From assembly GCA_011525915.1 (NCBI GenBank), contig WYBM01000021.1, positions 1 to 64,000 of the forward strand: a DNA stretch of 64,000 nt, read 5' to 3'. Shown here piece by piece: positions 47,580 to 55,921 of this stretch. This stretch comes from Ardenticatenaceae bacterium. Lineage in GTDB: Bacteria > Chloroflexota > Anaerolineae > Promineifilales > Promineifilaceae. How positions within the stretch are numbered: the stretch's first letter is position 1; every line of letters starts with the position of its first letter. The notes below the pieces were generated by a model. It was given only the letters and a program-made list of their open reading frames with translations. It did not search any database and was not told the DNA's origin. The position numbers and the translations under genes are program-made.

Positions 47580-50462
47580 ATGACATGGTGGAACAAGTCT
47601 GGTGTGCGCTCATATGACATAGGGTTATTGGGCGTGCTTTTTTTTGCGGCATTTTTACCACGCCTTGTGGCTGTGGGGCGTTACGTCACACCAGATGAAC
47701 TTATCTGGGTTTTTCGCTCAATACAGTTTCGGCAGGCGCTGTTGGCCGGGCAATGGCTGGATACGCTCACGGCCGGGCATCCAGGGGTGATCACAACCTG
47801 GTTGGGTGGTCTGGGTGTTGGCCTGCAGTTATGGCTACGGCCGTCAGACCTGTCTGTTTACCAATGGGTTACCCATCTCGCCTGGTTTGCCCCGGAAAAC
47901 AGCCCCATGTTTAGCCAGTTGAATACTTTTTTAACGTGCGCACGGTTGTTGGTAGCCGCCGTCAACAGTGCCGGTGTGGTGTTGGTGTTTGTGTTAACAC
48001 GCCGGCTGTACGGCCGTTTCCCGGCAACCCTCGTCGCTTTATGGCTGGCCCTGGATCCCTTTGTAGTTGGCCTGTCAGGTCTGCTGCATGTCGATGGCCT
48101 CATGACCACGTTTGCTACACTGTCTCTGCTGGCCTTGGCGTTAACCATGACCGATCATCATGGCCGGTTGCGCCGGGCCATGGCCTGGGCTGCCCTCTCT
48201 GGTATCATGGCCGGGCTGGCCATCTTGAGCAAGTCTCCGGCGCTGCTTTTGGCGCCAGTGGCAGCATCGTTTTTATTTTTGTCAATGTTCTCCAACCGGC
48301 AAACGCCGTTTAAATTGCGCGGCGGGCTGGTGGTTGCCCAGGGGGTGACCTGGGTGGTGTCATGCCTGCTGCTCATCATAGCCCTGTTCCCCGCGCTGTG
48401 GACATCACCATTCCAAGTGGCCGAAAAGATGAGCAGTACATCCACACGGCACCTGGAAGAAGCGTTACGGCCGTCCTTCTTCTGGGGGCAGACGGCATAT
48501 GAACATGGCCCGCTCTTTTACCCCGCTACCCTTTCTTTCCGACTCAGCCCAGTTGTATTATGTGGCCTCATCCTTGCCTTTCTGCTTATCATCAGGGCGC
48601 TGAAGCAGCGTAACACCCCTCCCTGGAATACGTTGGCAACCTGGGCTTTTATTGCCTGGCCACTCTTATTCCTGGTAAGCATCAGCCTGGCGGCCAAGAA
48701 GTTTGACCGTTACGCGCTGCCGGCTGTTCCAGCCATCATGATCATGGCTTCTTTAGGCTGGAACGGTTTGCCTATGCCTCGGCGCCGGTTAAAACGGGTG
48801 GCACTGGCGCTGGTTGCCGTTCAGGCACTCTTTCTGGCTTGGGCCATGCCCTATCCCCTCACGGCCGTGAACCCGCTTCTGGGTGGTCCAGGCGCTGCCC
48901 GGCGTGTCTTTGACGTTGGTTGGGGTGAAGCTGAAAGTGCAGCGGCCAGGTGGCTGGCCACTCAACCAGATAGTGCAGACGACACGGCCGTCTCCTGGAT
49001 CACACCTGCCGTGGCCCCCTTTTTCCCTGGCCGCACTCTGCCAGCCACCGTTGACTCACTACCCCATGCCCGCTATGTCATCTTGCCGGCCAACGGCCGT
49101 GACCTGCCCCCCCCTAACGCTGCCCTCTTGCATACCTTCCATTTTAACGGGCTGGATCGGGCAGTGATTTACCAGCAGGCGGCTCCAGACCCCCTTCTGC
49201 AGCCCAAACCGCTTCCCGCCCCGGTTTCTTTTGGCCATGACGTGTGGTTGTCTGCGGCGGCCACGGCCGTGCATGAAGAAACCATAGAGGTCATCTTGAG
49301 CTGGCAGTTGGCCTCACCGACACATGATCATTACACTGTCAAGCTTGCACTACGTGATCATAAAGGCCGGCCGTGGGCTGGCCTGGAGACGCCTTTGCTC
49401 AACGACGTTTACTTTTACCCGGAATGGTGGCCTTCCGGTGAATCCACCGCCGTCCGTTACCGCTTGCCGCTGCCGCCGGGCCTGCCACCCGATGAATACC
49501 AGGTAGATGTCACCTTGTTTGCTACGGTCACCCAGGCCCAACTGCCGCTGTTGGCCGCCGATGGCACTTTCCGGGGCATGGCGCAAGTTTTAGGCAGTGT
49601 GCATACCCCTCTACGGCCGCTGCCGCCGGCTGCGACTGAATTTGACCCGGCCATTGCCGTGATGGCGGATTGGCTGGACGGCCGTCTTCACTTGCTAACC
49701 CAGGCTGATTTTCCGCCGCCATTGGTGGTGACTGGTGATGATCTGGTGCTGGATTTGTACTGGCACGCAGAGCGTGAACTTCCACCCGGCTTGCAGGTGG
49801 AAGTCACCGTGGGCCCGGTAACTATGGCCCAGCCCCTTAGTCATTTTGACACGGCGGCCTGGCGGCCCGGTGAAATGATCCAGCAGAAAGTGGCCATCCC
49901 TATTCCTGGTGAGATGCCTGGTGGTGTTTACCCCTTGCACATACGGCCGCTGGCCGCCAACGGCCGACCGCTGGCCGCACCCCTGCCCGCCGGGCAGGTA
50001 GAGGTCAAAGCCCTGGCGCGGCTGTTTGCCCTGCCGCCAGGCATCCCCGTTGACCATGCCGATTCTTTCGGTGGGCAGATGGTTTTACGCGGGTCAGATA
50101 TGCTGGCCGCTCAGTGGATGCCCGGTGACAAAGCTCACCTGACCCTTTATTGGCAGGTGATGGAAAAGCCGTCTACGCTCCTATCTGCCTTTGTACACCT
50201 GCTGGCTGCCGACGGCACGATGGTAGCCCAATCTGACCAATGGCCAGGGGGACTGCCTTCCAGTTTATGGGTCTCTGACCAGATCATCATGGATGAACAC
50301 ACCCTGAATTTGCCACCAGATGTGCCGCCCGGCACCTATCGCCTGGCTGTTGGCCTGTATGATCCGGCTGCCGGCCTGCGCCTGCCCGCTTTTGCCGCCA
50401 ACGGCCGTGCCCACCCAGATGACCAGGTCATCTTGCCGCTTACCGTGCATATCGGAGAGTGA
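47580..50462 (+). CDS. GT-C membrane glycosyltransferase-like protein with three beta-sandwich modules
   Basis: A 960-residue protein. The first roughly 450 residues hold 10-12 membrane helices with the GT-C acidic loop TPDELIWVF after helix 1, as in the GT39/ArnT/PMT group that use polyprenyl-phosphate sugars. From about 560 the chain carries three related beta-rich modules (about 565-685, 700-820, 830-960) with the pattern LTLYW...FVHLLAADGTMVAQSD...PPGTYRLAVGLYDPAAGLRLP. These modules are probably outside the cell. The substrate is unknown; glycosylation of a surface polymer or protein is a reasonable inference. First of three plus-strand genes in a row. Confidence 0.82.
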   Translation: MTWWNKSGVRSYDIGLLGVLFFAAFLPRLVAVGRYVTPDELIWVFRSIQFRQALLAGQWLDTLTAGHPGVITTWLGGLGVGLQLWLRPSDLSVYQWVTHLAWFAPENSPMFSQLNTFLTCARLLVAAVNSAGVVLVFVLTRRLYGRFPATLVALWLALDPFVVGLSGLLHVDGLMTTFATLSLLALALTMTDHHGRLRRAMAWAALSGIMAGLAILSKSPALLLAPVAASFLFLSMFSNRQTPFKLRGGLVVAQGVTWVVSCLLLIIALFPALWTSPFQVAEKMSSTSTRHLEEALRPSFFWGQTAYEHGPLFYPATLSFRLSPVVLCGLILAFLLIIRALKQRNTPPWNTLATWAFIAWPLLFLVSISLAAKKFDRYALPAVPAIMIMASLGWNGLPMPRRRLKRVALALVAVQALFLAWAMPYPLTAVNPLLGGPGAARRVFDVGWGEAESAAARWLATQPDSADDTAVSWITPAVAPFFPGRTLPATVDSLPHARYVILPANGRDLPPPNAALLHTFHFNGLDRAVIYQQAAPDPLLQPKPLPAPVSFGHDVWLSAAATAVHEETIEVILSWQLASPTHDHYTVKLALRDHKGRPWAGLETPLLNDVYFYPEWWPSGESTAVRYRLPLPPGLPPDEYQVDVTLFATVTQAQLPLLAADGTFRGMAQVLGSVHTPLRPLPPAATEFDPAIAVMADWLDGRLHLLTQADFPPPLVVTGDDLVLDLYWHAERELPPGLQVEVTVGPVTMAQPLSHFDTAAWRPGEMIQQKVAIPIPGEMPGGVYPLHIRPLAANGRPLAAPLPAGQVEVKALARLFALPPGIPVDHADSFGGQMVLRGSDMLAAQWMPGDKAHLTLYWQVMEKPSTLLSAFVHLLAADGTMVAQSDQWPGGLPSSLWVSDQIIMDEHTLNLPPDVPPGTYRLAVGLYDPAAGLRLPAFAANGRAHPDDQVILPLTVHIGE

Positions 50463-50478
50463 GTGAGTGAGTGAGTGA
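50457..50478 (+). repeat. Tetranucleotide repeat (GAGT)x5
   Basis: Five GAGT units plus GA lie exactly between two large GT-C genes. The stop codon of the first gene is made by the first two units (GAG TGA) and the second gene starts four bases after the repeat. No ordinary Shine-Dalgarno is present, so the GAG repeats may serve as one. Copy-number change would alter spacing, not the reading frame of a gene. Confidence 0.85.
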
Positions 50479-50481
50479 ACG

Positions 50482-53349
50482 GTGAACAGTGCCCAACCCG
50501 TGCCCCGTAAGCCCTATGCCATGAGCCGTCATTCGGGCGGCCTACGGTTGGCGCTTTACGCATTACTACTAGCTGCTTTTGCACTGCGCATTCATGCGTT
50601 GGAGGCGCAAAGTATCTGGTGGGATGAAGGTATCAGCCTTAACCTGGCGCGTTCCCCCCTGCCGGCCATCCTGGCTGATCGTCTGAACAATATCCATCCG
50701 CCGCTTTACTTTGTCCTTTTAAAAGGATGGGTAGCCCTGACCGGCCTGAACACTTTCAGCGGCCGTTATCTCTCTGTACTGGCCAGTTTTTTACAAGTGG
50801 CCGCCGTATATGCCGTTTGCTGCCGCTGGTTTATGCGCCGGTCTTTGCCTTCCAGTGACCCATCACGAATGACCACCTACGGCCCTCTCATCGCCGCCGT
50901 CCTGGTTACCCTCTCCCCTCTTTCGATCATCTATGGCCAGGAGGCGCGTGTGTACGCCATGCTGCCGCTGGCTTCCCTGGCGCTGCTGGCGTTTGCCTGG
51001 CAGGTTGCCAGGCGCTTGGACACACTATCCCCCCACCAACCGCCAATCGCCACAGCCCACTGGCTTCTTTTTGGTCTTATAACATGGGTCAGCCTGCACT
51101 TGCATTATGTCATCGCCTTTATGGCGGCCTATGTCGGCGTGTGGTTGTTGTTTATGGTGATCAGGCGGCGGCGCTGGACCGATTTGCGCCGCTTTACGTT
51201 CACCCAGGTTGGCGTGGGGCTGGCCTGCCTGCCCTGGTTTACGGCCGTGCTGCGCAACTGGACGGCCGTGCAGGCCGAGGCCAATGCCGGCACTTATCTT
51301 ACGGATCCTGCGCCGCTAGATTTTTTGCTTAAGCAGGTATGGGTTTTTCATCATACCGGGCTGGCGGGCGCTTTAGGTCGCCCCATTGTGTGGTGGTTGG
51401 CGGTGCTGGTTGTGGTGGTTACGGCCGTGCTTTACTTCTTGCGGCTGGCAGCTGATGGATCACAGACTACAGTCACCCGCTTGCTGTGGCAATGGTCCGT
51501 GCCACTGGCGGGCGCGCTCATTGTCTGGACGGTGCGCTCCTTCTCCCACCCCCGCTATATTGTTTTTGCCGCCATCGGCTTTATTCCCCTGGCCGCCTAC
51601 CTCATAGCGCCTGGCGTGGCTGTTGGCCGAAAGAGCCTGCGGTGGGTCAGTGGCGTCTTGGGGTTGGTTTTAGGGCTGGCGCTGCTGGCACTCTCATGCA
51701 TCAGCCTTTACCTCTATTTTTATGATCCCCACGTGGCTAAAGATGATATGCGTGGGGTGGCCCACTATCTGCAAACGGCGCTCACGGCAGAGGATCTCAT
51801 CATTGTGCCGGATGCCGGCTGGGCATTTCATTTTGAATATGAAGGGCCCACGCCCATCGTGATGCCACAGTTGATGGATCGTGAGGGTTTATGGGCGCGT
51901 ATAGAGGCATGGACCCAAACACCGCGCCGCGTGGCTGTGTTATCCCCTTCAACCGGTTCCCGTGATTGGGGCGGTGTGCTCCCTTTTGCCCTGGAACAGG
52001 GGGGAGCCCTGACGGAAACACGGCCGTTTGATGGCCTGAATCTGCAAATCTATGAGATCGACCACCCGGCCATAGCCCCGGCATTCCTGCCGGTAGATGC
52101 CCGTTTTGGGGCGCTGGCGCTTACCGGCGCCTGGGTGGAGCAGGGGGCATCGGCAGATACGGCCGTGACGGTTGCCCTGCGCTGGCATCTGCAAAATGCC
52201 CTGCCCGTTAACCATCACGCGGTATTTACGCTGGCCACCGCCGCCGGCCTGCCGCTGTCCCAGACCGGGGAACCCCTGGTAGATGCCGCCGGCCGCCCGG
52301 CCGACCAGTGGCCGGCCGGCCACGTGGTTACCACCACGCACGTTCTGCCTATCCCCCTGGGCACGCCGCCGCTGCCGCTCACTCTGCGTATTGGTGTAGA
52401 CCGCCTGGCTGATGGCGCCGTAACGGCGGTAGAGGTGGCTGACGCCACGGGTGCGCCGCAGGGAGTTTTTGTGACTTTGCCGACGATGATTACCCTGACC
52501 CCTGCCCGTCAGCCGGGCGGTAATCCGTATGATCTGCCACCTGGCCTGCCGCGCCTGCCAGAGCCGCTTTGGGTGGCAGACGGTTTGCAGCTTACGGCCG
52601 TGGGTCAAGACAGGTCACAGGCCAGCGGCGGCCAAACCGTGTTGGTCAGTCTGGAATGGCAGGTGACTGTGCCGCCTGCGCCGGATGTACCCCCACGTTT
52701 ACAATTGGTTTTGGGGGAACAGGTAGTGGTAGATGTACCGTTGGGCAGTTACTACCCCATCAGTCAATGGCGCGCCGGCGACATTGTGCTGGAGCACACG
52801 CTGCTGCCATTACCGGCGGATGTGGCTGCCGGCACGGCCGTGTTATCCCTGGAGATTAGCGGGCGGCGTATACCCATTGGCCAATTACAGATAGGCGCTT
52901 CAGACCATACCTTCACGCCGCCGGACGCTTTGACGCCATTGGCGGCCCAGTTTGGCGACATAGCCCGGCTGGTTGGTTTTGACCTGCCACAACCAACGGT
53001 GACAGTGGGTGAGCCCGTGCCCGTTACGCTTTACTGGCAGGCAGGCGGCGGTTTTTCGCCCACCGCGTATACGGTGTTTGCCCACATGCTGGCAGCAGAC
53101 GGCCGTCTCATTGGCCAGCATGATGCCCCGCCTGCTAATGGTGAACGGCCCACAACCGGCTGGGTGGCAGGCGAGTACATCACTGATCCGCACCTGATGG
53201 CTTTCCGCCAAGCTGGATACACCGGGCCGGTAACCATTTCTGTCGGTTTGTATGACCCGGCTACCGGTGTGCGGTTGACAATGGCCGATGGCACAGATGC
53301 AGTGATGCTGCCGGTAACGCTAACAGTGCTGCCGGAGGCGGTACCATGA
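50482..53349 (+). CDS. GT-C membrane glycosyltransferase-like protein with three beta-sandwich modules
   Basis: A 955-residue homologue of the preceding protein. The catalytic-type loop is SIWWDEGISL after helix 1, followed by NIHPPLYFVLLKGW, typical of GT39-like GT-C proteins. About 12 helices run to residue 430. A beta-rich region and three modules follow (about 525-650, 690-800, 815-945), the last with YTVFAHMLAADGRLIGQHD and VGLYDPATGVRLT. The start may be GTG at 50482 or ATG at 50521; neither has a clear Shine-Dalgarno. Its end overlaps the next gene by four bases (ATGA), implying coupled translation. Confidence 0.82.
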   Translation: MNSAQPVPRKPYAMSRHSGGLRLALYALLLAAFALRIHALEAQSIWWDEGISLNLARSPLPAILADRLNNIHPPLYFVLLKGWVALTGLNTFSGRYLSVLASFLQVAAVYAVCCRWFMRRSLPSSDPSRMTTYGPLIAAVLVTLSPLSIIYGQEARVYAMLPLASLALLAFAWQVARRLDTLSPHQPPIATAHWLLFGLITWVSLHLHYVIAFMAAYVGVWLLFMVIRRRRWTDLRRFTFTQVGVGLACLPWFTAVLRNWTAVQAEANAGTYLTDPAPLDFLLKQVWVFHHTGLAGALGRPIVWWLAVLVVVVTAVLYFLRLAADGSQTTVTRLLWQWSVPLAGALIVWTVRSFSHPRYIVFAAIGFIPLAAYLIAPGVAVGRKSLRWVSGVLGLVLGLALLALSCISLYLYFYDPHVAKDDMRGVAHYLQTALTAEDLIIVPDAGWAFHFEYEGPTPIVMPQLMDREGLWARIEAWTQTPRRVAVLSPSTGSRDWGGVLPFALEQGGALTETRPFDGLNLQIYEIDHPAIAPAFLPVDARFGALALTGAWVEQGASADTAVTVALRWHLQNALPVNHHAVFTLATAAGLPLSQTGEPLVDAAGRPADQWPAGHVVTTTHVLPIPLGTPPLPLTLRIGVDRLADGAVTAVEVADATGAPQGVFVTLPTMITLTPARQPGGNPYDLPPGLPRLPEPLWVADGLQLTAVGQDRSQASGGQTVLVSLEWQVTVPPAPDVPPRLQLVLGEQVVVDVPLGSYYPISQWRAGDIVLEHTLLPLPADVAAGTAVLSLEISGRRIPIGQLQIGASDHTFTPPDALTPLAAQFGDIARLVGFDLPQPTVTVGEPVPVTLYWQAGGGFSPTAYTVFAHMLAADGRLIGQHDAPPANGERPTTGWVAGEYITDPHLMAFRQAGYTGPVTISVGLYDPATGVRLTMADGTDAVMLPVTLTVLPEAVP

Positions 53350-55331
53350 GCGCGCCGGAAAGACGGCAAATGGCGGCTGCCTTTGCTGTGATGTGCCTTC
53401 TGCTGCTAGGGGCGGTGGCGGTCTATGCCTCATCATTAGACTTTGGTTTTATATGGGATGACCCGGTCTGGTATGGGCATGCCCGGGGAAAAACGTGGTG
53501 GCAAACGCTGCTGCCAACAACGGCGTTCCAGTTTTACCGCCCCCTTTCCATGTGGTATGTCTGGCTGTTTATGCGGGCCGACGGCACCTTTGCGGTTATG
53601 TGGCTGCATGCGTTCCAGATCGGTTACCATTTGTTAAATACGCTGTTAGCGTATGGGGTCAGCCGCCGGTTGGGGTTGGCGCGGGGCACGGCCGTGACCG
53701 TAGCCGCATTATTTGCCTTTTATCCTTTTCTTTACCAGGCAGTCGCCTGGGCCGCACCTAACCAGCCAATGGCTTCAGCATTACAAAACAGCGCCTTGCT
53801 GGTGTATCTGGCAGCGAGGCCGCTGCCGACGGTGGCCACCCCACCTACCGGCAGGCGGTTTGCGCTGCTGTATGGCGGCAGCCTGGTGCTGTATCTCCTG
53901 GCCCTGATGGTGCAGGAGAGCAGCATGGCTGCGGCCGTGGTGCCCTGGTTATATGAGGTCATTGTCCGTCAGGAAAAGGGGCGCGGTGTGGCCAACCGTT
54001 TATGGCAGTGGCGCTGGGCATTGGCCTTTCCTGCTTTGGCGGCTGTTTATCTGGCTGTCTGGCTGCAGGTACCGCGCCAGTTGGGGCTGACCAGCGCTTA
54101 TGTTGACGGCCGTAATCTTCTCTACCTGCTGCAAGGGTTCATTCATCCGCTGTTGGCGCGCCCTGACGGCTATGCAGCCAATGGTGAGATAGCGGCGGTG
54201 GTGCTGGTCTTGCTGTTTTGGGGAGCTGCGGCGGGGCTGCTGGCGCTGGCAGCGTGGCGGGGGCGAGGGCGGGTGGCGTTGTTGGCCCTGGCCTGGGCGA
54301 TGACCAGCACCCTGCCTTTGGCCGTTGGCCTGGAGTTTGACTACGTGAGTCTGGCGGCGCGCCTCTTTTATGCCCCGGCGCTGGGCATTGGCCTGCTGTG
54401 GGGTGCTGCTTTGTGGCCGCGTATCTCAGAACAACTATCGCTGCGTGTAGCCAGTGTGGCGCTCATTTGCTTTTTGTTAATACAAAACGCCCGGCTGCTG
54501 CGGCACTTTGAGCAGGTCTGGCAGGCGGGGACAGACCATTTGCGCCAGGCGGTGACAGTGCTGGCAGAAACAGACCATGAACGGGTTCTATTTATCAACT
54601 TTCCTGACCGGTTTACGTGGAAATGGGAGCCCTTTCCGGTGGGTTATTGGGGGCTGACCTTGACGCCGGTAGTGGTAAAACTGGCTGATTTCCCACCCAC
54701 GTTGATGGGGAAGGAAGCAGGCTCTTTAAGCCGCAGTATGCCCTGGGTAGGGCAGGCGGCACGGGAGAGTGGTCCCTACTGGGTAGATATGCGGGGTATC
54801 ATCATTCAGCCAGATGAACTGGTGACGTTGGCCACAGAGGACACTGTTGTTTATCTGAGTGATTACCTGCCTGACGGCCGTTTCCAACTGTGGCGGGCCG
54901 GTCATTTGCTGCCCGGTGCGGCCCCGGCATGCACCATGGCCCGGTTTGGCGAGGCTGTTTGTCTGCATCAGGCCACATGGCGGGAAACGGCCGCCGGTTG
55001 CGGCGTAACCCTGGTGTGGTCTACCGCCGCCCCACTGCCGCCGCACGTCACTATCTTTGCCCATGTGGGGGCGCCGGGCCAACCGCCGCTGGCCCAGGCA
55101 GACGGCGATACCTGGCGCGGAACGCTGCCCCTGGCTAACTGGCCCCTAAACACGCTGATCGTTGATGAACGGACACTGCCCTGCCTGGCTGCCCCAGAGG
55201 GCACGGCCGTGCCCTCTGGCACGGTTGTGCAAATTGGTGTGTATGATTGGGTAGAGGGAACCCGCCTGCCGGGGATCATGGTAGATGGAGCCCGGCCGCT
55301 GCCAGATAATGCCTGGCGTTTAGAACAATAA
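53346..55331 (+). CDS. GT-C type membrane protein with one beta-sandwich module
   Basis: A 661-residue protein with 10-11 membrane helices in the first 400 residues. The acidic loop after helix 1 reads FGFIWDDPVWY, and FYRPLSMWYVWLFM follows, as in TMTC/GT-C proteins of the tetratricopeptide type but without TPR repeats. A soluble segment and one beta-sandwich module (about 525-655; VTIFAHVGAPGQPPLAQADG, VQIGVYDWVEGTRLPG) end the chain. Translation is coupled to the preceding gene by an ATGA overlap. The last 12 bp overlap the 3' end of the converging transglutaminase-like gene. Confidence 0.8.
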   Translation: MSAPERRQMAAAFAVMCLLLLGAVAVYASSLDFGFIWDDPVWYGHARGKTWWQTLLPTTAFQFYRPLSMWYVWLFMRADGTFAVMWLHAFQIGYHLLNTLLAYGVSRRLGLARGTAVTVAALFAFYPFLYQAVAWAAPNQPMASALQNSALLVYLAARPLPTVATPPTGRRFALLYGGSLVLYLLALMVQESSMAAAVVPWLYEVIVRQEKGRGVANRLWQWRWALAFPALAAVYLAVWLQVPRQLGLTSAYVDGRNLLYLLQGFIHPLLARPDGYAANGEIAAVVLVLLFWGAAAGLLALAAWRGRGRVALLALAWAMTSTLPLAVGLEFDYVSLAARLFYAPALGIGLLWGAALWPRISEQLSLRVASVALICFLLIQNARLLRHFEQVWQAGTDHLRQAVTVLAETDHERVLFINFPDRFTWKWEPFPVGYWGLTLTPVVVKLADFPPTLMGKEAGSLSRSMPWVGQAARESGPYWVDMRGIIIQPDELVTLATEDTVVYLSDYLPDGRFQLWRAGHLLPGAAPACTMARFGEAVCLHQATWRETAAGCGVTLVWSTAAPLPPHVTIFAHVGAPGQPPLAQADGDTWRGTLPLANWPLNTLIVDERTLPCLAAPEGTAVPSGTVVQIGVYDWVEGTRLPGIMVDGARPLPDNAWRLEQ

Positions 55332-55916
55332 CCTGGCGACGGTTTCAATAAAGGCGTCGCGGGCGGCCAGCTCTTGTGGTGTAAAATGTGCGCGCAGCAG
55401 GTCATCCTTAAAGGCCTGAGCGTCGCCATCTTCGGGCACAACCCAGGTTTGTGACGGCGGGTAGGCGGTGGTCTGGTTTTGCCCCAGGGTAAATGTTTCA
55501 TTGACGGTGAGCCCTAGTTTTTTGGTAGACAGCGGCCAGGTGGCGTCTACGATCATCTCCCCCTCTGGCAGCTGCAGCTGCAGATAGTTGTGAATGTCCA
55601 CAAAACGGCCGTTGGTAGGGGCAATGGCTGCCCACAGCTCTGGTGGTAGATCGGCCTGCTCCAACTGCAGCGTCACCGTACAGGCGATGATTTTGGAGGG
55701 GATGCCTAATTCGGCCAATAAACCTTTTAACAGATAATGCTTGCCAGAACAGGTTCCCTGCCACTCGCGCAGAATGGTTTCCGGTTCACGGTCGCTGGCC
55801 CGACGGTAAGGCATGTCACGCACCAGCGCAAAAGCAGTGGCGGCGTCTATGGCGGCCTGGGGTGGCAGTAAATGGCGTTTTATCGCTTCCGATTTTAACA
55901 AACTTAATAGCGTCAT
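55320..55916 (-). CDS. Transglutaminase-like cysteine protein
   Basis: A 198-residue protein with a transglutaminase-core triad: C56 in WQGTCSGKHYLLKGLLAELG, H109 in FVDIHNYLQL and D124 in VDATWP, in the usual order and spacing. Such enzymes act as peptidases, amidases or cross-linkers. No signal peptide is seen, so it would act in the cytoplasm unless secreted by another route. It is 5 bp upstream of the GT-C gene at 55922-57778 on the same strand, but reads after it; the two are likely co-transcribed. Confidence 0.85.
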   Translation of the reverse strand: MTLLSLLKSEAIKRHLLPPQAAIDAATAFALVRDMPYRRASDREPETILREWQGTCSGKHYLLKGLLAELGIPSKIIACTVTLQLEQADLPPELWAAIAPTNGRFVDIHNYLQLQLPEGEMIVDATWPLSTKKLGLTVNETFTLGQNQTTAYPPSQTWVVPEDGDAQAFKDDLLRAHFTPQELAARDAFIETVARLLF

Positions 55917-55921
55917 ACGGT

